DNA of 64,000 nucleotides from Novosphingobium clariflavum (GCF_026420865.1 NZ_JAPCWC010000015.1:29475-93474), one strand, 5' to 3'; positions 36,257 through 45,973 are shown, counted from the first letter of the stretch. Numbers and translations: made by a program. Notes: a model not told the origin generated them from the letters alone.

Positions 36257-36452
36257 GGGCCATCATGCTCCGACAGGATAACCGGCCGCGCAGCGCCGGT
36301 CGGGATCGGGAGAAGGACCAGCCTACCCCGGCAACGACATAGCAAGGCTAACGCAGGCAGCAGGCCAGGCGAATGGATGAAGCCTCCATTGTGGATACGG
36401 TTAATCGACCGCACTGCGGACATTCACCGCGCTTTCAGCCAGTCTTTCCGCC

Positions 36453-37424
36453 ATGCCGATCGTCAAGGACCAGTCCGCGATGCCGCATTGCCACAGATGG
36501 ACGCGCGCGCCTGCAGTACTGCCGGGGAACCGCTGGCTTCGGCGCGCCGCCGGCCTTGGCGGCGCCTTGCTGCTGACGAGCGCCGCGCCAACGGCGGCTC
36601 CCCCTCCGGCAACCGCTGCGATGCCGCACCTGCCTCCCCTGGCCGCCCCGGCGTTCGACGAACGGTTCGAGCAGTTCGACCACGGCACCGACCAGACACG
36701 ACCGGCCCGGCCGCATCGCTGGCGGACCGTCTACGGCCATGGCGGCGGCCTTGCGATCAGCAACCGGCAGATGTCCGCCAGCAGCTTCGCCTCCGACGCC
36801 GCGTTTACCGGCGTGAGCGGCGGGATGGCAGGTGCCGTGCCGCTTGGCCTCGATCCCTTTACCTTCCGACGCGGCGAACTGACCATTCTGGGCCAGCCTA
36901 CGCCGGAGGCGCTGCGCCCGCGCGTCTGGGGCAAACCCTATTATGGCGGCGCAATCACCACCCGGTTCAGCTTTGCGCAGAAGTTCGGGTATTTCGAGAT
37001 CGAGGCACGGCTGCCCGCAGGCAAAGGCATGTGGCCCGCGTTCTGGCTCCTGCCGGTCAAGGGCACATGGCCCGATGCCGGGGAGATCGACGTATTCGAA
37101 GGGCTCGGCAATCCGCACGAGATCCACTGCACGGCGATCACCGGCAAGCAGCGCACGACGCGGCGCATCGCCCTGGCCTTTGATGCGAGCCGGGACTTCC
37201 ACCGCTACGGTGTGATGTGGACACCGCGCACGATCACCTGGTTCGTCGACCGGGAGGCCGTTGCCAGCACGGCCACCCCCGCCCCACTCACTCAGGAAAG
37301 TGCCTATCTCATCGCCAATCTCGCGGTGGGCGGCAGCTGGCCCGGACAGCCCGATGCCTCGACGCCCTTTCCCGGCCGCTATGCGATCCGGCGCATCACC
37401 GTCTGGCCGCTAGCCGGACGCTGA
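36453..37424 (+). CDS. secreted GH16 endo-glucanase, ExoK-like
   Basis: 323 residues. Arg-rich N-terminus followed by a hydrophobic segment (about 30-50) as export signal. GH16 domain at about 68-320 with catalytic motif Glu211-Ile-Asp213-Val-Phe-Glu216, preceded by FGYFEIEARLPAGKGMWPAF. The family cleaves beta-1,3/1,4-glucans; ExoK cuts nascent succinoglycan. The start could also be ATG 36480. The 3' end overlaps the convergent ExoQ-like gene by 15 bases. Confidence 0.9.
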   Translation: MPIVKDQSAMPHCHRWTRAPAVLPGNRWLRRAAGLGGALLLTSAAPTAAPPPATAAMPHLPPLAAPAFDERFEQFDHGTDQTRPARPHRWRTVYGHGGGLAISNRQMSASSFASDAAFTGVSGGMAGAVPLGLDPFTFRRGELTILGQPTPEALRPRVWGKPYYGGAITTRFSFAQKFGYFEIEARLPAGKGMWPAFWLLPVKGTWPDAGEIDVFEGLGNPHEIHCTAITGKQRTTRRIALAFDASRDFHRYGVMWTPRTITWFVDREAVASTATPAPLTQESAYLIANLAVGGSWPGQPDASTPFPGRYAIRRITVWPLAGR

Positions 37425-38756
37425 CGACTGCGGTCCGCGCCGGACGCGCAACGCTATCGCCTGATCACGCCCAACCGGGAAACATCCAAAACCGAGCGCG
37501 ATGCCCAGCAGGATCGTCGGTGCCACCAATCCGGTGGGGCGGATCAATTCCACCGGGGTCTTGGTCAGTTGCAGCGCCATGTAGGCGAGCCAGAAACAGG
37601 TCGGCAGCGAAGCCGTCAACACAAAGCGGCGCAACAGCGCCAGGCACCCTGCCAGCCAGGTAGCCAGCAGCACCGCCAATCCCACCAGCCCGGTCTCGAC
37701 AATGGTCTGCAGGAACGTGTTGTGAAACGAGAAGCCCGTCGATTCCTGCCGCAAGTCGAAATGGTGCCACAGGCCCACGGCATCGGGATTCTCGGCATGC
37801 CAGAAGGCCGCATAGCCATATCCCAGCAAGGGCCGCTCGGCGATGATGAAGTGGGCCCGGAACCACAGGTACCCCCGCCCGGTGAGCCCGCTATCCTTTT
37901 CGGACATCTGTTGAACATGCGCCAGGATGGTGTCGAAAAAGCACAAGATCCCGATCAGCCACAGCACGACCATGCACACGAACGCCAGTTTCACCCCCCG
38001 CGAACGCTCCCGCAGCAGCAGCAGGACAACCAGCAGCGCACCGGACACCGCCAGCGCCGCCAGGCCCCCGGCCGAATTGGCGCGCACGGTCGTCCATACG
38101 CACAATCCGGTCACCCCGAGGGCCAGCATCATGCGCAGCGGCGCGCGCTGTTCCGCAAACAGCGCCGCCATCGTCAAGGCGAGCAGGCTGGCGGTGCTCG
38201 CCGTGTCGGAAAAATAGTTCTTCACCTCTCCCCCAAGGCCGTAGAGCGCAAGGCTCTGGCCATTCTCGATCGGGCGTAGCGGCACCAGCGCCAGGGTCAG
38301 CAGGGTGTAGACGGCATAAGCCACGAACAACCCGGCCACCACGACGCGCGGCCTGCTGGACTGTGACAACAGCAATCCCGCCATGATCGTCAGCGCCATC
38401 TGTACCGCAGCGCGCAGCGTCACCATCGGGAAGGCCGACCAGCCGACCGACGCCAGCGCGAACAGCGGAATGACCAGGAACATCCAGCACCGCGTAAAGA
38501 CCGCGCGCACCTGCTCGGGCCGCAGGACGGCGTAAAACGTGGCAAGCAGCAGAAAGGCCAGCGCCCCGGGCATGCCGAAGTTGGCAGGGATGCGCGCCAG
38601 GACGATCAACCCGGCCAGCCCCCCGTCCTGAACATCGCGCCGTGCCAGCCAGACGGCCAGCGCGCTGCGGCGACCGCCCTGCGGGCCGTACCTCCCTTCG
38701 GATCGCCGGGCCGCGGCGAGCGTTCGGCGCCGGACTTCCATTACCCCACCCGTCAT
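37410..38756 (-). CDS. O-antigen ligase/Wzy-type polymerase, ExoQ-like
   Basis: 448 residues, roughly 10-12 membrane helices. Large periplasmic loop (about 270-330) with SGLTGRGYLWFRAHFIIAER and PLLGYGYAAFWH, plus the HNTFLQTIVETGLVGL motif that marks the Wzy/WaaL family. Expected to polymerise EPS repeat units on the periplasmic side. The ATG overlaps the stop of a 70-residue upstream frame. Confidence 0.88.
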   Translation of the reverse strand: MTGGVMEVRRRTLAAARRSEGRYGPQGGRRSALAVWLARRDVQDGGLAGLIVLARIPANFGMPGALAFLLLATFYAVLRPEQVRAVFTRCWMFLVIPLFALASVGWSAFPMVTLRAAVQMALTIMAGLLLSQSSRPRVVVAGLFVAYAVYTLLTLALVPLRPIENGQSLALYGLGGEVKNYFSDTASTASLLALTMAALFAEQRAPLRMMLALGVTGLCVWTTVRANSAGGLAALAVSGALLVVLLLLRERSRGVKLAFVCMVVLWLIGILCFFDTILAHVQQMSEKDSGLTGRGYLWFRAHFIIAERPLLGYGYAAFWHAENPDAVGLWHHFDLRQESTGFSFHNTFLQTIVETGLVGLAVLLATWLAGCLALLRRFVLTASLPTCFWLAYMALQLTKTPVELIRPTGLVAPTILLGIALGFGCFPVGRDQAIALRVRRGPQSSASG

Positions 38757-38965
38757 GGCCTGCCCCTCTTGATCGCGATGGCGTGCAGATGCCGTGCCGG
38801 CGGCGCTGGGGCGTAGCGCTGCGCGCTGCCCTCCCTTGCAGGAACACGCATGGCCGGCGCCAGGATCCGCAGCGCACCATCAGCGGCCGCCTTGTCCAAT
38901 GCCGCCTGCAAGGCGCAAACACTGCCCGTGGAATGCATCGATACATGCTTTCGAAGCCGCGGCAC
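38753..38965 (-). CDS. possible short gene ahead of the ExoQ-like polymerase
   Basis: 70 residues (MPRLRKHVSMHSTGSVCALQ...). The only argument for it is the ATGA overlap with the next gene's start, a layout seen in operons. It has no signal, no membrane helix and no recognisable family, and may be the remnant of a longer gene. Otherwise the 112 bases to the ExsH-like stop hold nothing obvious. Confidence 0.35.
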   Translation of the reverse strand: MPRLRKHVSMHSTGSVCALQAALDKAAADGALRILAPAMRVPAREGSAQRYAPAPPARHLHAIAIKRGRP

Positions 38966-39077
38966 CCGATGGCGCCGCGACTTCGATAGCTTTCCCGCTA
39001 TGCGGCGTCGACCGCAGGGGACAGGGGATTGCTCCGCTTTGAATGCGATCAGGGCAAGTGCTGCCTGCCCCGGCAGA

Positions 39078-41687
39078 TCAGGCCACCAAACCCATCGATG
39101 CCATGTATCCGCCGTCGTTCACGAACGTGATGTCACTCATCTCGATGTGCGCGGAGCCGGTGAGCGTGATCTTGTCGGTGCCGACGGTGACGATGGTGTT
39201 GGCGCCCTGGGTGGTGATGGTAACCGAACTGGTCGACGTACCGACAAGAACCAACTTGTCCTGGCCCGCCGCGAAGTCGGTAACGGTGTCGATGCCGAAC
39301 CCGCCCGCGAAAACGAACTGGTCGGCCCCGACACCGCCCGTCAGCGTATCGTTGCCCGCGCCCCCGGCGATCATGTCGTCACCGGCGCCGCCGTCGATGA
39401 TGTCGTTGCCGGCACCGCCCGCCAGATGGTTTGCCCCGCTGTTGCCGAACAGCTTGTTGGCAAGCTCATTGCCCGCACCGTTGATGTCGGCCGTCCCGGT
39501 CAGTCGCAGGATCTCGACATTGGCCGGCAGCTTGTACGTGATCGAGGCCTGGACGGTGTCGGTCCCCTCGCCCGCCTGCTCGATAACCGTGGTCGTTCCA
39601 TTGTCGACCACCATGACATCGTCGCCCTTGCCGCCGATCAGGGTGTCGCTTCCGCCCTGCCCGTCGAGATAGTCGTTGCCGCCAAGGCCGCTGAGCACAT
39701 TGGAGCCGCTGTTGCCGATCATCCGGTTGGCATCGGCATTGCCGGTCGCGGTAATGTCCGCCGTACCGGTGAGGCGCAGGTTCTCGACCGCATTCGGCAG
39801 GACATAGGAGATCGACGTCTGGATCGTGTCGGTGCCTTCGCCGGGATTTTCGATCACCCGGGTCATCACGTCGTTGACGACATAGGTATCGTCTCCGGTG
39901 CCGCCGATCAGGGTGTCATTGCCGCCCTGCCCGTCAAAGTAGTCATTGCCGGCAAGCCCCGACAGCACGTTCGCGGCTGAATTCCCGAACAGGCGGTTGG
40001 CCAGTTCGTTACCGGTACCGTTGAGCGCGGCATCGCCTGCCAGGGTGAGGGTCTCGACATTGGCGGGCAGGACGTAGCTGACCGAAGCGACCACGGAATC
40101 GTTGCCACCGCCTGTGCTTTCGCTGATCTTGTCCTGCGCATTGCCGACCTGATAGACGTCGTTGCCGCTCGTGCCCGTGAATGTCTGGGCAGCCGCAGTC
40201 TGTGCCGGCGGCGTGACCGACGCGGCCTTTACGAAGTCACTGCCGTCATACGTCGTGTGCTGGCCGTTGATCGTCGTCGAAACGGTATCGACGGTGCGAT
40301 AGGCCTTCACGTAATCGATCTGCATCTTGCCCGTGCCGGTCTGCGCATCGGGGCCTCCCCCCCAGCTGCCGCTGCCGCCGACCGCGAGGTTCATCAGCAG
40401 GTACATTTCCTTGTTCATCACCGCAGGGGTCGGCTGTTCGGCAACCGCGACGCCATCGATGTAATAGATGACGCGGTCGGAATTCCAGTCGACACCGTAG
40501 GTGTGGAACTGCGAGGTATCGACGACCACGCGGTCCTGGACCGAGGTGTTGGCGGAACCGTCGATGCCGTGGGTGGTGAGGTAGACGACATTGGGATCGT
40601 TGCCGAGCATCTCGAACACGTCGAGCTCCGGCGGCCACGTACTGTCGGTCGGCAGCAGCCAGAACGCGGGCCACATGCCGGCGCCATCAGGCAACTTCGC
40701 ACGAATCTCGAAATAGCCGTACTGCTGCGAGAACGTGAACTTCGAGGTCAGCAGGCCAGAGGTATACGTGTGCCCGTCGACATATGGCAGAACTTCGGCG
40801 CTGGTCGGTGCAGCGGTGATGGTCAGCACTCCGCTGTCGATCGAGAACGGATTGACGCCCAGCGGCTTGGAGCCGGTACCGGCCCATTCGGGATCCATGT
40901 AGATCTCCGATTCACCCGCCAGCGTGTGGCTGGCAATCGTGCCCGTACCGCCATGACCATATTCGGTGCGCCAGGTTCCGCCCTGGCTATAGAGGCTGAG
41001 CGAATTGAAATCATCGGAGAACGACAGTTTCAGCTTCGCGGTGTCGAGTTGATAGTTGAAATCACCGGAAGTCAGGTTGCTGGCGGTGACCCCGCGCAGC
41101 ACCAGCTTTTCGCCATTGGCGAAATTGAGCACGGTGTCGGCGCCGACCTGGCTGGCGATCGACTTGATCTGGCTGAACGCGGTGATGCCGTACCCCCCAA
41201 GCCGGATCTGGTCGAGACCGCTGGTGAAGTCCTGGATCACGTCGCTGCCGTTACCGGCGCTGATGATGAAGGTGTCTGCACCATCGCCGCCGACGAGGAC
41301 GTCGTTGCCCTTGCCGCCGTCGAGTTGCTGGTCGTACTCGTTGCCGACGATGACGTTGTCGAGATCGTTGCCACCGCCGTACCAGGCGTTCTTGCCCTCG
41401 AGAACGAGGTTTTCGACGTTCGCCTCAAGAATGTGATAGACAGTGCTGCGGATCGTATCGACGCCTTCGCCCGCCAGTTCGACCACACGGTCCTTGAGCG
41501 ACGAGATGCAGTAGATGTCGTCGCCCAGACCGCCGGTATAGGTGTCCCCGCCGCCATAACCCCGCATGATGTCGTTTGCGGTCGTACCCAGCAGATTGTC
41601 CGCCGCCGAGGTCCCGTAAAAGACCTTCTTCGAGGCCCCGGAGTAGTTAAGTACAGTTCCGAGAGCGTTCGTATAAGGAAAAGCCAT
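39078..41687 (-). CDS. GH16 glycanase flanked by RTX repeats (ExsH-like)
   Basis: 869 residues, no Sec signal. Residues about 20-160 carry RTX-like nonapeptides (GGGDTYTGGLGDD; GGKGNDVLVGGDGAD). The GH16 domain spans about 222-464, with Glu354-Leu-Asp356-Val-Phe-Glu359. Residues about 500-790 hold three roughly 90-residue repeats (units near 579, 669, 759), each with GGxGxDxL calcium turns. The C-terminal beta region serves as the type I secretion signal. ExsH of Sinorhizobium depolymerises succinoglycan and is exported by PrsDE; a matching transporter lies at 52206-55377. Confidence 0.92.
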   Translation of the reverse strand: MAFPYTNALGTVLNYSGASKKVFYGTSAADNLLGTTANDIMRGYGGGDTYTGGLGDDIYCISSLKDRVVELAGEGVDTIRSTVYHILEANVENLVLEGKNAWYGGGNDLDNVIVGNEYDQQLDGGKGNDVLVGGDGADTFIISAGNGSDVIQDFTSGLDQIRLGGYGITAFSQIKSIASQVGADTVLNFANGEKLVLRGVTASNLTSGDFNYQLDTAKLKLSFSDDFNSLSLYSQGGTWRTEYGHGGTGTIASHTLAGESEIYMDPEWAGTGSKPLGVNPFSIDSGVLTITAAPTSAEVLPYVDGHTYTSGLLTSKFTFSQQYGYFEIRAKLPDGAGMWPAFWLLPTDSTWPPELDVFEMLGNDPNVVYLTTHGIDGSANTSVQDRVVVDTSQFHTYGVDWNSDRVIYYIDGVAVAEQPTPAVMNKEMYLLMNLAVGGSGSWGGGPDAQTGTGKMQIDYVKAYRTVDTVSTTINGQHTTYDGSDFVKAASVTPPAQTAAAQTFTGTSGNDVYQVGNAQDKISESTGGGNDSVVASVSYVLPANVETLTLAGDAALNGTGNELANRLFGNSAANVLSGLAGNDYFDGQGGNDTLIGGTGDDTYVVNDVMTRVIENPGEGTDTIQTSISYVLPNAVENLRLTGTADITATGNADANRMIGNSGSNVLSGLGGNDYLDGQGGSDTLIGGKGDDVMVVDNGTTTVIEQAGEGTDTVQASITYKLPANVEILRLTGTADINGAGNELANKLFGNSGANHLAGGAGNDIIDGGAGDDMIAGGAGNDTLTGGVGADQFVFAGGFGIDTVTDFAAGQDKLVLVGTSTSSVTITTQGANTIVTVGTDKITLTGSAHIEMSDITFVNDGGYMASMGLVA

Positions 41688-41803
41688 AATTCAAAACCCC
41701 AGAATTACAGGGAAATATTCCCTCGTCTCTGGAATTGGCTTTTATGACCGCCCCGCGGAACGGCGGTCTAAAGATGGCAGTTAATCGATGTCAACGATTG
41801 CAC
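41688..41803. promoter_or_regulatory. upstream region of the ExsH-like gene
   Basis: 116 bases, A+T-rich near the gene. Contains the inverted repeat GGGAAATATTCCC (41710-41722) and a GC hairpin GACCGCC/GGCGGTC (41746-41752 with 41762-41768) with no T-tract. Probably the promoter; no sigma-70 boxes can be assigned with confidence. Confidence 0.35.
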
Positions 41804-42913
41804 TCACGCCGAACGAACGCTTTTTCGCGATAACATCATGGAAATAGTTGAAATTATTTTCATGATGTCCGCCTTGCGACGCTCCCCCAATTCAGCAAGA
41901 AAAAGCATCGCGGCAATGGTCAAAAGGCTGGCCGACAGCGCTCCAACGGGGGTGGCGACCCACTGCGGCCACACTGCACCGATCAGAACCATGACCGGTA
42001 GATGCATGATATACAGGGTAAAACTCGCCCCCGCGAAGTAGCGCACGAGCTTTTCGAACCAGCTTGGAAAGAAACTGTAGGTAGTTTCCACCGAGGCAAA
42101 AACGACGATCGCTCCTCCCAGCAGCAGCCCCAGACCAAAGTAGTATGCCATGCTGGGAATCAGCCTGTCGACGGTGGGCCATTCGAACAAGGGAATGGCT
42201 GAAATGCCGAGGTATTTTTTCCATACGACACTCGCCAGAAGCAGTCCCGCGAAGAGCGGCCAACCGATGGCCGGGCGCAAACGCCACCCCCGCAAGACCA
42301 ACCGATGAATGAACACGCCCAGTAGCCAGAGCGGCAAGGCGACCACGATTCTCGGCCCCACCACGGCACACCATGCCATGGCCAGCACAATGCGCGCAGA
42401 CCCCCTGGCGAACACCAGGAAGGCGAACAGCGTGTAGTAGGCCACCTCGTAAGCCAGCGACCAGAACGGTGCGCCAGTGACGATCGTCGCACGGTCGAAC
42501 CAGAGTTCGTTGGTGAAAGTGAGATAACGCAGCACTTCGAACCAGCCTGGCGGCACGCCCCCCAGCCCCGCCGCTTTCGCTCCGTCCGGCGCGGCCGCCA
42601 CGTAGACTTGCGGCACCAGATATGTTCCGAGCGCATAACAGACGATCAGCACCAGGACTGCCAGCGGAATCACCGAGTACATCCGCAGCGCGCGCGCGCG
42701 CACATAGCTGCGCCAGTCACGCTCCTTGAACGTGACGACATGGCTGATGACAAAACCGGAAAGCACGAAGAATATCGCCACGCCTTCCTTCGCGCTGTGC
42801 CCGATGATGACGGGCAGGTCGATGCGGTAGACCTGTCCGGCATGGCCGACAAAGACCAGCAAGGCAGCAAAGAGCCGCAAGAGATCGAGAAAGAGAGATA
42901 GATTTCGGCTCAT
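41804..42913 (-). CDS. acyltransferase 3 family protein, ExoZ-like
   Basis: 369 residues. About ten membrane helices. Family markers: LDLLRLFAALLVFVGHAGQV, with the catalytic-type His in VFVGHAG, then EGVAIFFVLSGFVISH and RARALRMYSVIPL. Acyltransferase 3 members such as ExoZ O-acetylate surface polysaccharides. Likely adds acetyl groups to the EPS. Separate transcription unit from the ExsH-like gene, same strand. Confidence 0.88.
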   Translation of the reverse strand: MSRNLSLFLDLLRLFAALLVFVGHAGQVYRIDLPVIIGHSAKEGVAIFFVLSGFVISHVVTFKERDWRSYVRARALRMYSVIPLAVLVLIVCYALGTYLVPQVYVAAAPDGAKAAGLGGVPPGWFEVLRYLTFTNELWFDRATIVTGAPFWSLAYEVAYYTLFAFLVFARGSARIVLAMAWCAVVGPRIVVALPLWLLGVFIHRLVLRGWRLRPAIGWPLFAGLLLASVVWKKYLGISAIPLFEWPTVDRLIPSMAYYFGLGLLLGGAIVVFASVETTYSFFPSWFEKLVRYFAGASFTLYIMHLPVMVLIGAVWPQWVATPVGALSASLLTIAAMLFLAELGERRKADIMKIISTISMMLSRKSVRSA

Positions 42914-43045
42914 GCCGCCCCCCGCAAAAACGAGATCAGCGAACGCCCCCCTTAGGGAACCATTGGCGTGCCGTTCACTGTTCCGGATCTATGAGGGCAC
43001 CGCGCGACCGCTGAAACGACAAGAACCTCCAAAACCCACCAAACA

Positions 43046-43507
43046 ATGACCGACCAGCCCCCCGCTCCCCCCTCCCCGCCACTGCCGCCGCCGCCACCGC
43101 AGCCGGCAGCCTCGTTGCACGACCTGGCCTCTGCCGGTCTTGAGGCCGGCCAGAGCATGATCGCAGCTTCCGCGGGCACCGCCGGTTCAGCGCCGGTGTC
43201 GATCGATGCCGCGGCCTTCTCCCAGCTCGGCGAACTGTTGGTGGCTCTGGCACGCGCAGCCAGACGATGCGGCGGCGAGGACTGCTTCGCCCGTCCCGTC
43301 AACGGTGTCCGCAGCTGGGTCCCGTCACAGGTGCTCGACGAAACCGCGCGGCGGCTCGAGGCACTGGAACACGAAAACCGGTCCTTGCGCGAAGCACTGA
43401 CGACCATCGCACAATCACGGCCGGCCTTGCTGCCCCGCCGCTCCCCGGACACCCCGCAGAGCATAGCGCTTGCGGCACTGGAGGCCTTTGCGAAAGCCGC
43501 CCGCTGA
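43046..43507 (+). CDS. hypothetical protein with proline-rich start and coiled coil
   Basis: 153 residues. The first 27 residues are largely proline (PPAPPSPPLPPPPPQP). Residues about 105-130 (DETARRLEALEHENRSLREAL) form a short coiled coil. Central Cys pair at RRCGGEDCF. No weighty ribosome-binding site; codon use is consistent with a gene. Not recognised; it lies between EPS genes but on the opposite strand to both neighbours. Confidence 0.6.
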   Translation: MTDQPPAPPSPPLPPPPPQPAASLHDLASAGLEAGQSMIAASAGTAGSAPVSIDAAAFSQLGELLVALARAARRCGGEDCFARPVNGVRSWVPSQVLDETARRLEALEHENRSLREALTTIAQSRPALLPRRSPDTPQSIALAALEAFAKAAR

Positions 43508-43651
43508 ACCGCAAGACCCGCGGCAAGGACCGTGGAACCTGTCCGGGGCGCCCCCGGACAGCCTCAATGGCACCTCAATGTCAGGGCGTGAGCACTGAAA
43601 GCGGGAAAGGCGAGCGCGCACAGGCCCAAATGCGCTGCTTACCCATTGATC

Positions 43652-43810
43652 TCAGACGAAACCAAGCACCCAGGCAAGCAGTGCCCAGCAGGCAAGGCTG
43701 ATCACCAGGCCGACCAGCCATCCCCGCCACAGGATCGGTCCTGCCCCGAAACCCGCCGCCCCCTGCCCTCGCGGCGTGGTTTCATGGGAACCGGCGGGAA
43801 ATTCAGCCAT
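43652..43810 (-). CDS. small C-terminal-anchored membrane protein
   Basis: 52 residues from ATG 43810, chosen because GAAGGCGAAGGC precedes it; a longer version from 43945 has no such site. A single hydrophobic helix fills the C-terminus (GWLVGLVISLACWALLAWVL). Nothing else is recognisable. The 276 bases from 43811 to 44086 hold no credible gene. Confidence 0.45.
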   Translation of the reverse strand: MAEFPAGSHETTPRGQGAAGFGAGPILWRGWLVGLVISLACWALLAWVLGFV

Positions 43811-44086
43811 GCCTTCGCCTTCTGATTGCAAGTTGGGCTGCCCCCGATCGGTAGCGGCATGATGGTGCCCGCGCCCGGATGCGACAGGCAGCTGCGATGC
43901 ATTCTGGGGAGAATTGTCACCGGATGGCATGAGGCGATACCACATGGAGCGAGCCTAAGCACGGACGCCCCCATGCATAACGCGCTGCGGCGCAACAGGG
44001 CAAGCGTGAACCGCCTCATGCGTTCGGCGGGGACCTCGATGCTTGCCCCATCCCGGGCCGGAGGCTGGATCAAACCGTGCAAGCGT

Positions 44087-45112
44087 TCAGGCGAGCACGG
44101 CTGCACTCGCCCCCGCTTTCTTCGCCAGGCGGTACAATCGTTCAAGCATTTCATCGGCCAGGCCAGCCCGCCTGGAGGGATTGCTGACAAACGGATCGCG
44201 CGTGGCCAGTTCCACCAGAGCCTGCGCCGTGCGTTCGGGGCTGAAGCCAAGCAACCGCCGCGTGACCGGCACCGCTTCAAGCACGCGCTTGGCCTGCCGT
44301 CGGACCAACGCCACCTTTGGCGGCGCGGCAATACGTGCCCGAAATTCGGCAAGCGCTGCCTCGGGATCGAGCGCGATCATCGTGCCGAATGGCTCGGGCC
44401 GCTTGCCGAAACGCAGCAGGGGCATGGGATCGGGCGGCGGCACGAGCGCGACAGCGACGTCCATGTCCAGCGAGGCCGCCCAGTCCCCCCATTTCGCCGT
44501 GGAGAAATTGCGCGAAACGGCAAAACCTCGCCAAGGCACGCCGAAAGCATCGGCCAGGATGGCCCCGTGCAGCGATTCCGTCAGCACCAGCCGCGCACCG
44601 GCCAGCGCCGCGATCACGTCACGCGGAGAGCCCCGGGGATCGACGATATCGAAACCCGCCAGTTGCGCGGCCGCGGACCATCCCGGGAATGCCAGCGTTT
44701 CATAATGCGGCACGACCACCGTTCTCGTGGTCCGCGGCCTCGACGCCAGGTCCGCAAATAGCGGCGAACGGGGAACAAGCACCGCACCGTCCGTCAGTGC
44801 CCGATCCGCCGGAAGTCCGAGCGCCCGGGCACTCACCGGGCCGCGCACGCAGTGGTAGCGCACATCGAGCCCCTGCCAGCGCACCGGATCGGAATAGCCG
44901 GCTCCACTGGAGAAGACATGCAATCGGGAACATCCGGCCGGATCGATGCCGATGATGGTACCGATCCCCACAAAGGCAGTGCTTTCGCCTGCCCCGGTGC
45001 CCGGCGAGGAGACATCCGGCCCGAACAGCCCAGGCGCAAGCTCAGGCCAGAGCAAGGGATTGAGATCGTCCCCGAAATTCGGAACGGCAGGCTCGTAGTG
45101 CAGCAACCTCAT
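44087..45112 (-). CDS. polysaccharide pyruvyl transferase, ExoV-like
   Basis: 341 residues from ATG 45112, with GGAGGGC just upstream. Begins MRLLHYEPAVPNFGDDLNPL, the ExoV-type NxGDxLN motif. Further segments include STAFVGIGTIIG, YHCVRGPVSARALGLP, LTDGAVLVP and ARLVLTESLHGAILADAFGV, typical of the CsaB/PS_pyruv_trans family. It adds ketal pyruvate to a sugar using PEP, giving an acidic polymer. Independent transcription unit. Confidence 0.9.
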   Translation of the reverse strand: MRLLHYEPAVPNFGDDLNPLLWPELAPGLFGPDVSSPGTGAGESTAFVGIGTIIGIDPAGCSRLHVFSSGAGYSDPVRWQGLDVRYHCVRGPVSARALGLPADRALTDGAVLVPRSPLFADLASRPRTTRTVVVPHYETLAFPGWSAAAQLAGFDIVDPRGSPRDVIAALAGARLVLTESLHGAILADAFGVPWRGFAVSRNFSTAKWGDWAASLDMDVAVALVPPPDPMPLLRFGKRPEPFGTMIALDPEAALAEFRARIAAPPKVALVRRQAKRVLEAVPVTRRLLGFSPERTAQALVELATRDPFVSNPSRRAGLADEMLERLYRLAKKAGASAAVLA

Positions 45113-45973
45113 GCCTGCCCTCCAGTCTTCGGGCGCACCGGCAAGGCCCATCCGGCGATCCGGCCGGCCCATGGCACACGGCTCGATCCCCTCTTCGCCC
45201 CTGACGCCATGACGGCATCAGGCATCACGGGAATTGCGGGAAGCCGACTGAACATAAGGCCACAAGTCTCCATCTGGTCGAGCGATACGAACCAAGCGCA
45301 CATATGCAGGAGCCCGGGCCGAAACGACGCATCGCAATGCTCGATGCCCGCACAATGCCCGCCCCGTTTGCGCACCGGCGCACCGGGCCACCCGATCCCG
45401 GAGTACCCAGCCCCATGCCGAGCGCCCGACCACCCCCAACAGCCATGCGGTGAGCCAAATGCACCAAACCGGACGCTGCGGCGCACAACGCCCCGCTGGA
45501 GCCGGATGATGGCGCGCGCGACCGTCAAAGTGCAATTCGTGCTCCCGGCCGAAGAATGAACAAGCAATGTCTTGTACGTGTTGAATAATATCAAACACAA
45601 AAATCCATCACCAGAACCATAAATATCCAAATCGGATCTTATAGTCATGACATCAACCGAAATCGGACCTCGCCCAACATTGTAAACAATGAATACCAAG
45701 ATGTATGCTTATCGAGTCGTCAATGCTTTCCTTTTTGCGATGCACGGGGCCGGAATTCCGGCCCCTTCTGCGCGGATCGGGCTGCAGCGAGGACAAGGAG
45801 AAACGGCAGCTTCGTCACGCGAAGGGGGGGGGGTCGTCCACGCCAATCTCGCTCGCTAACGCGCCTCCATCGGCAGGCGTGAATTGCTGGCACGCATCCG
45901 CGTCCATTTCCGGAGTCATAACCGGAAGGACAGGCAGCGGACCAGATACGTTAAGCTATTCCAGGAGGCATCT
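45113..45973. other. long intergenic region with palindrome and poly-G tract
   Basis: 860 bases between divergent genes (pyruvyltransferase left, RTX protein right). The left half is GC-rich, with frames that read like shadows. From about 45540 it becomes A+T-rich. It contains the 14-base palindrome CATTGTAAACAATG (45678-45691) and a run of ten G (45824-45833). I see no tRNA or protein gene. Confidence 0.55.
45678..45691. promoter_or_regulatory. 14-base palindrome, possible operator
   Basis: CATTGTAAACAATG is a perfect inverted repeat in the A+T-rich part of the divergent region before the RTX gene. It could bind a dimeric regulator; no direct evidence. Confidence 0.35.

Noticed and set aside
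39346..39960. Regular repeats resembling a CRISPR array
   Set aside because: The periodicity is about 270 bases and coding, due to the RTX units; no short identical repeats with unique spacers.
40257..41747. 496-codon plus-strand frame opposite the GH16-RTX gene
   Set aside because: Mirror frame; its repeats only reflect the RTX repeats on the coding strand.
41746..41768. GC hairpin between acyltransferase and GH16-RTX genes as a terminator
   Set aside because: The stem is only 7 bp and no T-tract follows on the minus strand.
45109..45699. 196-codon minus-strand frame ending in an ATGA overlap with the pyruvyltransferase start
   Set aside because: Composition is rich in Cys, Trp, Gly and His like a shadow frame; there is no motif, and much of it covers the A+T-rich promoter region. 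The pyruvyltransferase has its own GGAGGGC site.
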